A stretch of 64,000 nt of DNA from Fallopia convolvulus (GCA_964016875.1 OZ024724.1:30341786-30405785); one strand, 5' to 3'; positions 34,014 to 45,319 are shown, numbered from the stretch's first letter. Notes: generated from the sequence alone by a model not told the origin. Numbers and translations: made by a program.

Positions 34014-34574
34014 CAAGTGGGAATAGCTAACATTCTTCCAGCAAGTGGGAATTTCGTTTGTGAACAAATTTTCTTAGACTTGAACATTATTCTACTTAAT
34101 CTACAAGTTGACAGAGATTGAGATTCTCCACATCTCAATTCCATCCATAGCCTATGGGATATATGCTACTTTGCTTACATCTTCCATTGTTACAAGTTCA
34201 GCCAACAAAGATGAAGACACTTTATTCCTTAACAAAATCATTCTTCAATTCTTTGTAGACCATCCAAACATAACCAGCCTAAAAATCTAAAGAGCAGTAG
34301 AGAATTCAAATGAGCTACAACTGATTAACAACACACTATTATATCATTCATATCATTCTTAAGCTTCATATATGTGACAGGTACATGGGTTAAAGTGAAC
34401 GTGTAAAAAACAAAAGGTGATTACTAGTAAAAACCCACCACAACAATTCAACAACAAGAGAAAGAGCGAATTGAGCACACTCTCTTCTTCAGTTCTTCAT
34501 CATCATCAGCATGATGAATGATGATCAATCTACGTAGATTTTATGTAGCCAAAATATTCGATCAATGTCAGATG
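34014..34574. other. 3' flank and untranslated region of the PUT gene
   Basis: Lies directly downstream (minus sense) of the transporter stop codon at 34575. It probably includes the 3' UTR. The plus-strand frames here (34108-34290, and 34518-35084, which runs into the gene) are antisense or chance. Confidence 0.5.
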
Positions 34575-35960
34575 TCATCCTTGGTCGACTTCATCTTCAC
34601 AACCGGCAACCGAAGCGAACACACACCATTTCCTAGCCTTGCAAAACGTCAACAAGAAGAACCACATTATCCCAGCAACAGTCATGAGCCCACTGACCAA
34701 GAACACGGTCTTAGTAGCAATCACCATTATGTAAACCAAGAAAGCAGAGGGAACCAAGCACATCAAAACCAAACCGGGCAGATTCAATGGCACTCTGTAC
34801 GGCCTCTTGAGGGTGGGCTTCTTCCTCCTCAACCACAGAAAAGCGGCGAACTCCAAAAGCATGCCGAGGCTATAAAGAAAATTCGCGGAGGCAACAATGT
34901 TGTCGAAATCCATGTAGGATGCAGCAAAGGCGATCAAAGTGGAGACAAGAATCCCAACCCATGGTGTGTTGAACCACTTAGACCTAGCCGCACAGAATCT
35001 TGGCAAGAACCCAATGTCAGCCATGCCCAGCACTTGGTAGGTGCAGGCACTCATTTGGGCTTCGAAGAGCCCAATTGCGGATAGCACGGCGCCCAATTCA
35101 ACCCAGATCTTGAGCCACTTGCCGACGACCATCTGGGCCACATCCGCCATGAACCCAGACTCCCAAGCCGCCTGGTCGACGGAAACCGCGCCGGTGACCG
35201 CCATTAGGGGGATTAAGTAGGCTAAACAGGTGAAAATCACGGCGACAAAGAGGCCGGTTGGGAATGTCTTTTTGGGGTTCTCCACTTCCCCTGCTAGAGT
35301 GCTCACGCTGTCCCAGAAGTTGAGGTTCCAGAAGAGGGTGTTGAAGTACAGATTCCAGTTTCTGTCCGCGCCTTGTTGGCCGAGGCTCAGCCATCTGGCC
35401 GGGTGGATTTGAGGGATTGCGGCAAGGGACATGATGATGAAGGGGGCTAGGGAGACGACTCCGAGAGCGACAGCAGCCCAGCCCACGATTGAGAGGCCGG
35501 TGTAGTTTATGACAGATAAGAGGATGGTGGAGAGCGTGATGGCGAGATTGCGAGGGAGGCCGGATTCGAAGACGGGGAAGAGGCGCTTGAGGTAGTCGAC
35601 GCCGAGGACGGGGAAGGAGGCGATGTTGACGACGCCGCTGAGGAATTTCCAGGTGCCGAGCAAGGATCCCCAGAAGGGCCCGAAAGCCCGGTCGGCCCAG
35701 ATCACGAAACCCCCGTCGCCTGGGTAGGCGGTTGAGAGCTCCGCGGTGATGAGGGCCTCCGGGATGCTCCAGATGAAGGGGAAGATCAGGAAGCCTAGGA
35801 TTCCGAGGAGGATCCCGGCGGCTTTGACCGCGGGCTCCTCGCCAAAGGGCCCGCCGGCGACCTCGAAGTAGATGAGGAAGATGAGTGGGATCAGGGTGAG
35901 CTTTTTGCGAGCGCCGGAGCCGGACGCGGGCGGGGCGGTGATCGGAAGATCAGCGCCCAT
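34575..35960 (-). CDS. PUT: Polyamine/amino-acid permease of the PUT (LAT-type APC) family
   Basis: Intact single-exon gene, 461 codons, ATG at 35960 and TGA at 34575-34577. Plant PUT proteins (RMV1/LAT group) are proton-coupled importers of polyamines such as putrescine and spermidine, and of the herbicide paraquat, in plasma and inner membranes. Seen: a hydrophilic N-tail to about residue 20, then LTLIPLIFLIYFEVAGGPFG, the APC-type first helix with a broken GGPFGEE turn; ELSTAYPGDGGFVIWADRAF after helix 2; about twelve hydrophobic segments in total; FWDSVSTLAGEVENPKKTFP in the middle; WLRRKKPTLKRPYRVPLNLP before the last helices. Length is close to the family's usual 470-500. The gene is much more GC-rich than its flanks. 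Which Arabidopsis PUT is orthologous cannot be told by eye. Confidence 0.95.
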   Translation of the reverse strand: MGADLPITAPPASGSGARKKLTLIPLIFLIYFEVAGGPFGEEPAVKAAGILLGILGFLIFPFIWSIPEALITAELSTAYPGDGGFVIWADRAFGPFWGSLLGTWKFLSGVVNIASFPVLGVDYLKRLFPVFESGLPRNLAITLSTILLSVINYTGLSIVGWAAVALGVVSLAPFIIMSLAAIPQIHPARWLSLGQQGADRNWNLYFNTLFWNLNFWDSVSTLAGEVENPKKTFPTGLFVAVIFTCLAYLIPLMAVTGAVSVDQAAWESGFMADVAQMVVGKWLKIWVELGAVLSAIGLFEAQMSACTYQVLGMADIGFLPRFCAARSKWFNTPWVGILVSTLIAFAASYMDFDNIVASANFLYSLGMLLEFAAFLWLRRKKPTLKRPYRVPLNLPGLVLMCLVPSAFLVYIMVIATKTVFLVSGLMTVAGIMWFFLLTFCKARKWCVFASVAGCEDEVDQG

Positions 35961-36110
35961 TTGAAGGTTGAAGGAAACGGACGGACAGCGGTTGAGTTGA
36001 GATTTTATTGTTTGAAATTTGGTGATTTCGATTTTGAATTGGGAATTGGGAATTGGGACGAAGAAGAAGGCGGAAGAGTGAAGCGCAGTTGGGAAAAGAA
36101 ATGCAAGAAA

Positions 36111-36116
36111 TTTATA
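36111..36116 (-). promoter_or_regulatory. TATA box of the PUT gene
   Basis: TATAAA in the context CTATAAATTTC on the minus strand, about 150 bp upstream of the ATG. This would place transcription start near 36080 and give a leader of roughly 120 bases with no intron evident. Position is plausible; start site not shown. Confidence 0.55.
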
Positions 36117-36310
36117 GATCCAGAGGAGCGTGTGTGGTCAGACACGTTTGATCAGTGAGAAAAAATAACGGTCTTTTTTTTTTCCAAATTAAAAAAAAAA
36201 AGAGTTAAGCATGGAGGAGTTAGTTTAATAAATGCTGACTAATAATGATTAGGAACCTCTAGGATCTTTATCAAGTAGTAGGAGTAGAGAACAGATTCGT
36301 TTGAAGGTGG

Positions 36311-37690
36311 TTTCCAAAAGAGGGATTGACCGAAAACCACCCTTATAATAGGGTATATTGCCCAAAACCACCTGTTTAAATTGATATTGTTAAAAACCAC
36401 CTATATATACCCCTCCGTTATAAATGAACCACCTACCTTTATTTTTCTGTCAACTTTAACGATACAAGCGTGGGATTGAATTTGGAACTTATTTTTTTTT
36501 TCCATAATTTATTTATTAAACAAAATCAATTAATTTATTAACAGATTAAACAAAAAAAAACTTTAATTTTCTCCTCTTTATCTGTTTGACTGACGACACT
36601 TGAGAAAGACGACACTACTCCTCCTCCTTCGTATCACCATTGAAGCACAGGTTTGCTATCTTCTTCCTCCTACATACCATCCATTACAACCAAACATACC
36701 CATACATCATCTTGCTATATTACACTCATTCAAGCATATCTAACCCCAAAACCCCCAAAAAACCATTTCCATTGTAGAATTCCTTGAATTCCTCTTTCAA
36801 GCTCTCGTCAAATCTCAAGGAATGCACCTTTATGTCAAACTTCTGATTTTTTTAAATCTGGATAGGTTTCTCTTAGTGCTTGGTTGGGCCTCTAATGCTC
36901 ACTTCTGCAGTAAAAAACTAAACAATAATTAATTAGAATCAAACAGTAAAATCTACAAGATTAATGATCAAAGGGAACACTAGCACATTAAAATCATTTG
37001 AAATTGATCAAACTAGATTAATAGGAACCACCGTCACATCAAAATCGAATGAAATTGATTGAATTCGATCAATTAGAACCACCATCAGAATTTGATCAAA
37101 TCTGATCAATCAAAACCACCACCACATTAAAATTGTCTTAGATTAAAGAAAATCAATTCACAAAATTTAAATTTCAAACTACCAATAAAAACCCTAAATT
37201 TTGAACAAGATAATCAATTTGTTTATAACATTGAAATTGGTAAGAAAATCAATTTCTAACCCTAATTTCGAAATTGAAAAGAAAAAAGATGCTTGAGATG
37301 AAGAAAATAAGGAGTTGTAAGAGGAAGAAATAACAAACCTGATGTATAAGAAGCAGGCGGCTTCAATGGTGAAACGAATGAGGCTTTTTCATATGTCGTC
37401 TCTCTTCTCAATAGTCGCCAGGGAGATACAGGGGAGTAAAGTGAAGATTTTTTTTAATCTTTTAACAGGTTGATTTGATTTTGTTTAATAAATATTTTAC
37501 GGGAAAAAATTAGGTCAAAATGAGCCAACACGCGTGTATCGTTAAAATTGATAGAAAATTGAGGGGAGGTGGTTCATTTATAACGGAGGGGTATATATAG
37601 GTGGTTTTTAACAATATCAATTTAAACAGGTGGTTTTGGGCAATATACCCTATTATAAGGGTGGTTTTCGGTCAATCCCTCTTTCCAAAA
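36311..37690. mobile_element. Mutator-like (MULE) element with long inverted repeats and perfect 9-bp target-site duplication
   Basis: The terminal inverted repeats start GAGGGATTGACCGAAAACCA (from 36320) and match the reverse complement of the right end (to 37681) almost perfectly for about 115 bases. Weaker pairing extends to about 330 bases, including a CACCATTGAAGC word near 36635 and its complement near 37350. TTTCCAAAA flanks both ends (36311-36319, 37682-37690), the 9-bp TSD of Mutator transposases. The 1.36-kb interior has no transposase but holds about three copies of a ~60-bp repeat (36960-37140). It lies about 200 bp upstream of the PUT TATA box. Confidence 0.9.
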
Positions 37691-38450
37691 TTATATGGGT
37701 CAATGTTTCCAGGCGTTAACTGAACACATGCTGTGTTGCCTTAATATCTACTGTGTTAGGTAATCTAAAGTTGGAACTATATTACTTATTTATTAATTTC
37801 AAATTCTTTTTAAGGATTTATCTATACTAATTTTAAAATTATTTTTTTAAATTTCCAATTTTGAATTGTATTGATAGTTATATATCCATCCTTCAATCCT
37901 TGTAACTTGCTAACCCTTTCGAGCTATCAATTTGATCATTTCACTTACTCTTTTAGCTTATATATCAATATTACAACTTTTTAACATCATGCAATAATTA
38001 AACTAATAATGGGAAAATTGTGAATATAAGTATTCCTCCCACAAAACAAATTCAGAGTTCATAATGCATTAAAAGGTTTTTTATCACTACATTCACAATT
38101 TTTTCACTTCCAACTTCCAAGTTAAAATAAACACAATTATAATTTTTACAAACAGTAAAAAACATAAGAATACAAATTCATCATTTTTATATACTCCAAA
38201 AAGACAAATAATTTTTTACCTCAAGAAAAATGACAAATAATTTATTACCAAAAAACAAATAAATAATTTTAGTATCGTGTGAATTGAATTATATTTGTAA
38301 AATTAATGTGTGTATTTCACGCGTGTTAAGTTTTTTCTTTTATTTATCAATAGTTTTATAGTTAGTTATATAATAAATCAGCTATAAACATTCGAGTGGG
38401 GTGAGTGGCAAGCAACTCGGTACAAATCTTCGTCAAGGTTGTCTCTGTTG
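37691..38450. other. Intergenic, AT-rich
   Basis: No ORF, repeat boundary or RNA gene recognised between the MULE and the LINE. Confidence 0.5.
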
Positions 38451-38539
38451 CACTTTTTTTTTTTGATAGAAAGAGTAATAGATTAACTTAACCTCAAGTC
38501 TTGTTAAGTACATCATAAAATTCAACATGGAAATGAAAA

Positions 38540-38828
38540 TTACTAGTAATAAGAAAAGGAACCAAAGGTTTCCAACGACTAAGTCAAAGAGCCACTTATT
38601 AGCATCCCTTTTGCAGTAGCGCCATTCACAAGACGCCAAAAGTGCACGTTGTTTGAGAGCTATAGCAATGACATCACAAAAAACCGTACGAGAAATGTCA
38701 CCACCATTAGCCACTTGAATCACCTTTAAGCAATCAGATTCCAATACCACTCGATCAAAACCCAAACAAGCGCTCGTTCGTAGCCCCCAAAGTGCAACTT
38801 TTACCTCAGCCACATTGATAGCTTGCAT
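38540..38828 (-). pseudogene. LINE RNase H, C-terminal half
   Basis: The frame at 38433-38828 starts MQAINVAEVKVALWGLRTSA and continues GFDRVVLESDCLKVIQVAN and CEWRYCKRDANKWLFDLVVG: the AEV-ALxxGL, ESD and RxxNxxAD landmarks of plant LINE RNase H. Its apparent start is only the point where the LTR broke the domain; the N-terminal half is at 40320-40460. Confidence 0.8.
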
Positions 38829-40318
38829 TTAGGTATAGCTTAGGATGCATATTTATGTTTGTTTTGCATGTGTTTTACCTTAGTTTAGTGTGTAGTTCTT
38901 AGGTTTTTAGGTTTTTTGGGAAATTCGGGTTTTGCGCTTGTTTTGTTCGGTTTTGCAGATCTATGAATCTTGGAGTTATACAAGTGAAGAATGGAAGAAC
39001 CAAGACCCAAGAGCTTGTGTGAAAAGAACGCTTAAACTCGGGTTATGCATTGGAGTCTTATTTTGACACCTCTATCTTGCAATGCTTGGTTTGGGAGCTA
39101 CAATGGTCGGATGAAGCTGAATTTGGTATTACTGGAAAGCTAAATCGAAGACCTACAATTCATATTTTTACTCCGAGTCAAAATTTCAACTCGAAGGGGG
39201 TCAAAACAGCATATGAAGTGTCACTTGAATGCTGAACCGAGAATGTGCCGCGGGATAGGATACAGTGAGCTTGACCGCGCACCTCTGGGATGCGACTGCG
39301 CCGTCTGCTTTCAAACGGAGAAGTTGGGCCACGAGTTTTGGGCTTCGAGATGGGCTTGTTTAGATCTTTTTCTGACGTGTTTTAATGTATTTTGGGGTTT
39401 ATTGATCTTTGAATATCTTAGGGGTATTTAAACCTTGTTTTGAGTTTCTCTTTCATAACTTTTATCATACTTTTGGAGGCTAGGGTTTTCTCTCTAGGAG
39501 CAAACCTTTGAACCTTTTGTAAGTTTGTGTTTAATTTAATTATGCATTACTAAATCCATTGTGTTTGATTAGTTATTGAAATCATAGATTGCATATTATT
39601 GGGAGGTTTGATTGATTCTCAACAACTTGAATATGTTTTATTCCTTGTGCTTAATTGAATCATCATTATTCTAGGGTTTTGTTAGCTTGATCACCTAATA
39701 GAATTTCTAGGTTAATTTACAAGTAATCTGATTAATGCCCGTTCGGGATTGATTAGATAAAGTAGCATCTATATTTGTTTGGACCCGTTCGGGCTATTCA
39801 GTTGTAGAAGGGAAAAAATCCACAAATAACTTAAATGTTTGTTTGCTCTAAGTGTTTGTTTCTATTAATAACTTGACTCGTAAATCTGTCGTTTAATTGA
39901 ATCTAGACGTTGTTTTAGGTTGTTAATTGATTAGGGTTATTTAGACTGTTAGTTCTTTCAACTAGAATTGAAGTTTGGGTCATAATCCTTAGTAGGAGTA
40001 TAATCCACAATAGATTATTCAAGGGAATTGAGAATCAAGAGAATCAATGATTAATAAGCATATCTATGATGGAACTAACTAGTTGAACACGCTTTTCTCA
40101 TATTTGTTAATTACAATCATATTTGCATTCATATTTACTTTCCAGTTTGCATATTAGTTTAGATAAATCAATCATAAACCCCCTTTTTCTTAGTAATATT
40201 ATTTAAATACAAGTAATCTGAGTCCTTGTGGGTTCGACCCTTACTTCCACTATACTTAGGTTAGGAAGTTAGGTTAATTCTTTGACAGTGCTTTTACAGT
40301 GACATAAAAGTGCTCGTC
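38829..40318. repeat. Solo LTR-like insertion (gypsy, Tat/Athila-like)
   Basis: The block interrupts RNase H coding sequence. It has a polyadenylation/transit-type leader around 38940-39060 and ends in CTTGTGGGTTCGACCC (about 40220) followed by about 100 bases to GTCACACATCA, resembling Tat/Athila LTR ends that contain a GTGGTTCGACCC word. CACATTGATAGC at the left break and CACATCAACCGC at the right are similar 12-mers, a worn target duplication or a chance coding similarity. No internal retrotransposon genes. Confidence 0.5.
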
Positions 40319-40319
40319 A

Positions 40320-41000
40320 CACATCAACCGCATACACTCCTTGGATTTTACGAACCCCAGCAAATATGACATTACCTTCAACATTTCTCCCTATAAACCT
40401 TACTCCACACTCTCATCCTGTAACAACTGCATCTACGTTAATATTAATGAACCCCATCATAGGTTTCGTCCATGCATGATGCTCCTACAGGAGATGTTTC
40501 GGGCCTTCCTTGAACAGAGTCTGTACATACTGATATTCTTCAAACATTGCCATGCACTCATCAATTAGAACCTTGAAATGAGTATAAATTTGTTCAAAAA
40601 TGGCCTTATTTTGCGCCCTCCAAATACCCCAACACAAACACGCCTATATACCTTGCTCAACAAGAGGTCTGGACAAAATCTGATCAGTCCAATCCAGAAA
40701 GCTCACTTATGCTACTTCAGGATCGAAATAGCTCAGAAATTCTTCCCAAACAACGCATTGCAGAATGCACCGAGTTAACGCATGCATTACCTTCTTCTGT
40801 TGCCCACGGAAAGCACACCCAGGATCATCCACAATATGCTTTATCATAAGATTTTCTTTGCTTGAGAGTAAGTTTCTTCCAGCTCTCCACAAAAAGGAGT
40901 GAACTCTAGGTTGAACATTCAACTTCCATACTTGTTTGCACAACTTATTGTAATGCCCATCATTAGACAAACCTCCCAAATTCGTCATTGCTCGACATCT
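40320..41000 (-). pseudogene. LINE RNase H N-terminal half and zf-RVT
   Basis: Minus-strand translation gives INVDAVVTG followed by ECGVRFIGRNVEGNVIFAGV (about 40330-40450), the start of RNase H. Upstream, the frame 40707-40988 carries LCKQVWKLNVQPRVHSFLW and CAFRGQQKKVMHALTRC, the zf-RVT domain. The sequence between is broken by stops. Confidence 0.75.
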
Positions 41001-41039
41001 AGCTTTCCCACATATGATACGTTGACCTCACCGAAAACT

Positions 41040-42960
41040 CACCATCCTCAGCATAATGCCAAACAAAACGGTCCCTGGCACGTTCATCAACTAAATGTAT
41101 GTCAAGCACAATTTCAGCATCAATAGGCAACATGATCGCCCTTACTTCATTTTCTTTCAAGCATCTTTGCTCCTAGTCAATCAAATCGCACACACTTGTA
41201 TCCACATATGAGCCAAATAAATTTCCCATCAACTTAAAAGACAATGGTCGTGGAATCCATTTATCATTCTGGACGTTAACACTTTCCCCGATCCCGATTT
41301 GCCAATAAGATCATGCCTCAATCAACTCCTTGACATTAAAAATTCTACGCCAACAATAAATCGGATTATAGCCCAAAGACGCCTTCAAGAAACAAGAATT
41401 AGGATAACACCGAGCTTTTAAGATCTTAGCCACGAACGAGGTCGGGTCTTGCAAAACTCTCCAACCTTGCCTTGCAAGCAAGACTAAGTTAAAGCTTTCA
41501 AGATTTTGAAACCCTAATCTACCAAGATCTTTTGGTTCACACATCCTCCTCCAACTCATCCAATGAAGCGCTATTCCTATCCGATCCACCCTAAAGAAGT
41601 CTACACATTAATTGCTCAATCTTTTTGCAAAGTCTTGTTGGAAGTAAGAAGCATGACATTGTATACATTGGGATAGATTGAATAACCGATTTTAAAAGAA
41701 CTTCTTTTCCCGCCCTAGAAAGAAAACCAGCCTTCCATCCTATCAAAAATTTCCAAACTCGCTCCTTAATCTGTGAGAAAATAGTTTTCTTTCATCTCCC
41801 AACCATAGTTGGCAAACCAAGATAGCGCTCATGTTTCTCCACTTCTTGGACATTTAGAATAGCCTGAATAACCTCATTTTATGCCTCATTCACTTTTTTA
41901 CTAAAAGAAGCTCCGATTTCGCAAGATTCACTTGTTGTCCTGGTGCTACTCCATAACGTTGGAGGATATTAACAATTTCTGAAGCATGTTGACAAGATGC
42001 CTAGGCAAAAAGGATACTATCATCAGCAAAAATTAAGTGGGATACCACAGGGGCCGTTCTAGCAATCTAAATTCCTCGAAGCCGGCCGTTCAACTCACTC
42101 TCACAGATTAGGGTCGAGAAGCCCTCTGCCACAAGTAGGAACAAATATGGAGATAATGGATCTCCTTGCCGCAGTCCTCGGGGCGGGGTAGATTCCTTGG
42201 ATAGGCTCCCCGCCATAAGCATTTAAAAGGTAACACTAGTCACACACCTCATGATAAGACCAATCCAACCCTCCTTGAAACCTATCATGTGCATGCTATT
42301 CTACAAAAAGTCCCATTACACTCTATCATAAGCCTTCGCCATATCCAACTTCAAAGAAAAATATCTCTTCTTCCCCATTCTCTTATTCTTCATGTAATGG
42401 AAAAGCTCGAAAGCAGACAAAATATTATCTGTAATCAACCTTCCTAACACAAAAGCACTCTAAGAACTTGAAATAACCTTATGCAATTCAACTTTTTAGC
42501 AAGCACCTTTGAAATAATTTTATATAACACATTGCACAAGCTAAAAGGTTGTAATCCTTCATCCGATATGGATCCGTCACTTTTGGTATTAGGGAAATAA
42601 AGGTATGATTGAGTCTATCATGAAAAGGAGAACCAAAAAGAATATAAAGAGTAAAAGCAATGATTTCAAGCCCGACAATATTCCATGGTGATGAAAAAAC
42701 AACGCTGACATACCATCAGGACCTAGATATTTTGTAGGGTGCATTGAGGACAAAGCAATGCATACCTCTTCTCTTGTGAATGGGCGAGAGTGCATCAGGT
42801 TATCCTCTTCCGATAAAATAGGTGAGAGTCCTTGAGGATCCGCTAGAGTGTGTGTGTCATGATTAGTTGTAAAAAGCTCCAAGAAGTAATTAACAACCAC
42901 CCTCGTCATGTTTCCTCTTCTCCTCCATTCCATTCCATCCTCATCCACCAAATGCCTAAT
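41040..42960 (-). pseudogene. LINE reverse transcriptase
   Basis: Thumb part at 41311-41589 (WRRMCEPKDLGRLGFQNLES). The catalytic LIFADDS lies near 42015-42035. The N-terminal part is at 42589-42951 (FTREEVCIALSSMHPTKYLG, PDGMSALFFHHHG). Sequence between the open pieces still shows RT blocks (for example the GDPLSPYLFLLV-like stretch near 42130-42180) but with stops. More decayed than the first LINE. Confidence 0.82.
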
Positions 42961-43815
42961 CTAGTTCCGCTTTTTTCTCCCATTTGCTTTCTTATGAAAG
43001 AAAGAAGAATTTTTGTCAACCCATTTCAACTCATTTTCCTTTGCCCATTGGTACCAAAGCAACTCCTCTTTCTCCATCAAATCCCGTTCTTTTTCCTCCA
43101 AAGCCTTACACTTTTGCACCCACTGCCCCTTCATTCCCATCTTCTTCATGCATCGGAGCTCCTCCCTTACATCCGCCAATTGAGTGCAAATGTCCCCAAA
43201 CACCTCTCTATTCCAATCTTTCAACTCATCTACACATCCTAGAATCTTTCCTATAACCCCCTCCCCCTCAGTTTTTCTTTGGATAAGATTGCTCCAACAA
43301 CTCTTTATCACCTCCTCACACCCAATCTCCTTTACCCACATTGCCTCAAACCTAAATGGCATCGACCCTCTTCCCACATCCTCCTCACCATCATCACACC
43401 GAAAAGACTCCATTAAAATTGGCAAATGATCAGATCCAAAACGTTCAAGATGCCTAATATTTCCGCCCGGAAACAATTCAAACCACTTTTCATTCACCAA
43501 ACCTCGGTCTAGCCGCTCCTGTATGAAGACGTCCCCCACCCTTCCATTGTCCCAAGTGAAGTTAGGTCCAGACCAAGGAATCTCAGCAAGGCCACACCCA
43601 TCTGCACTCCTAAAATCCATCATACCATCCCAATCAGACTCATTTCCTCCCTCCTTCTCTTCCCGTCGAAGGACTTGATTAGAATCTCCCATGCACAACC
43701 ATGCCTCCTTTGCCTCCTCGGCTAACTTCCTAAGAAGGGTCCAAGAATGATGCTTGTCCTCCTTACTCGGCCAGCCATAAAAGCTTGTAAAACACCATCT
43801 CTTATCATTTCCATA
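42961..43815 (-). pseudogene. LINE endonuclease, N-terminally truncated, and RT linker
   Basis: The frame 42961-43698 reads CMGDSNQVLRREEKEGGNES, then GPNFTWDNGR, IQERLDRGL and HLERFGSDHLPILM, the second half of the AP-type endonuclease with its SDH catalytic triplet. A helical linker and NSSFFHKKANGRKKRN follow, leading into RT. Coding similarity continues upstream as RWCFTSFYGWPSKE to about 43812, where the LINE begins. Confidence 0.88.
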
Positions 43816-44031
43816 TATTTATAGGTTTTGAAATTGTAACAAATTAATTATATTAATAATTGTCATTTCCATATATCTATAGACCTTTGTGATGAAAAAT
43901 GATATTCCACATAAAAAATATATTCGATTTAAAAAGACAATTATTGTGTATTTAAGATTATCCAAAAAACCCTAATAAAAATTGGTCAAAATGTATAAAG
44001 GTGGTAATCCAAACACACACTAAATGTTATG

Positions 44032-45249
44032 TAACTTGTCAGGGTTGGTCCTAATACTTAGTAGGCCCTTTGGCGAAAAAATGAGTCATAAGTCCTAACA
44101 CAACGTAAAATAAATAGCTCTTAAACAATTTTTGATCATTTCAAAAAATATCATATAAAGATATAAAAAAAATGAATTTTCATTGATAGAACTTGAGTTT
44201 TACTAATTTTTAACAAATACGGAGTATTACTCAACAAATACAATAAAAATGTAATTTATAAAGATAAACTGAAAAGAAATTTTGCTTAAAAAGTAGTGAA
44301 GTATTATTGTATAAATATCACCTATTAATTGTTTGGTGCATTATTAACAAATTTTTAATGGGCCCATTTGAATTTTAATGAACATACTAATACAAGAGCA
44401 TAAATAATACTATAATCCTTCCAATAAATAAGTATCTCTTGGATTTCTGTCCGAGGAAGGTAGAGAGCTTCGACATGTAGATCTTCTGCTTTACCCTTGG
44501 GACAAAGGGAGGAACGTCTGCTTAGATGTCACATGTATTTCTCCCTTCACAAGGGCTGGAGTTGATGCGTTTGTCCATTGAGCGACCGTTTCTAATGTTG
44601 TTGTCCGAAAGAAGAGGAAGTATGAATCAAAGTGCACAGACAATGGATATAGTTTTATTGCTTTTGTCTTCTCTACTTTTGGAGAGTTAGGCAGCGATGC
44701 CCTTGAGTTTTTGTCTAGGGTCACGCGAGCTGCTCAAAGTAACACGACAAATGCTAACATTCGTTCCTTTATTTTTCAACGCTTGAGCTTTGTCTTGAAT
44801 AACGGTGTCGGAGCCCAGTTAGTTGCTAGGCTCCCATCCAACTTTGTGTAAACATTTGAAGACATTTATTGGTAATAAAATACTTATAAATAAGTAGTAT
44901 TAGAAATTAATAAATACAAAATTTAAATATATTTGGAAGATTAGTTCATTGAGCAATGACAATAAGTAGGAGATGGTCAAAGGAACCAAACTTCTTCGGA
45001 TTAGATGGCTAGATCAAATTCAAAAGTATTGCTACAAAAAATGATTAAAAAAAAAGAGTTGGCAATGGGTATTTAACGTGAGAAGTGATGTATCTTGTTA
45101 AGTTAACGCGTGATTTAAATATCATTGGGCCATTGAAATTAACTTGCTAAATATTACAACATAACTCATTATAATTAAAAGTGGGCCCTCTAAGAAGTTG
45201 AGGCCCCGAGCCGGCACCCTACCCGAACAACCCAAAAGGTCGGCCTTGT

Positions 45250-45256
<7 letters not shown>
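44032..45256. mobile_element. Possible hAT-like element
   Basis: The left end CAGGGTTGGTCCTAATACTT (44040) and, inside the right end on the other strand, GGGGCCTCAACTTCTTAGAG followed by GGGCCCAC are inverted versions of each other (CCTAA...TTAG...GGCCC words). The right tip (CGGCCTTG or CGGCACCCT, 45219-45248) is uncertain, and the putative 8-bp TSDs agree only in TAAC. The family look is hAT; the boundaries are not firm. Confidence 0.35.
44458..44853 (+). pseudogene. C-terminal domain of a plant transposon-associated ('auxilin-like') protein
   Basis: The plus strand reads RHVDLLLYPWDKGRNVCLDV, then TCISPFTRAGVDAFV, a stop at about 44579, then KRKYESKCTDNGYSFIAFVF, STFGELGSDALEFLSRV and FQRLSFVLNNGVGAQLVARL to a stop near 44851. 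This matches, as far as I recall, a C-terminal module common in plant proteins loosely annotated 'auxilin-like' or 'reverse transcriptase', where it follows a LINE-like RT. The function is unknown to me. One in-frame stop makes it a pseudogene. Confidence 0.5.

Positions 45257-45319
<63 letters not shown>
45249..45319. repeat. (CAA)n microsatellite
   Basis: About twenty-three tandem ACA/CAA units starting exactly after the possible right end of the hAT-like element. Confidence 0.95.

Larger units (their letters stand above)
38451..43815 (-). mobile_element. 5'-truncated L1-type LINE, split by an LTR insertion
   Basis: The minus strand reads truncated endonuclease (from about 43812), RT, zf-RVT and RNase H, then an A-run at 38453-38463. 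The beginning of the endonuclease and all of ORF1 are missing, as in typical 5'-truncated LINE copies. An LTR-like block of about 1.5 kb (38829-40318) lies inside the RNase H domain. No TSD recognised. Confidence 0.85.

Noticed and set aside
34518..35084. 188-codon plus-strand reading frame
   Set aside because: Antisense to the C-terminal half of the intact PUT gene; it exists because that gene is GC-rich and has few stops on the other strand. No domain.
42850..43429. Overlapping plus-strand frames of 80-130 codons
   Set aside because: Opposite strand of the LINE endonuclease and RT linker.
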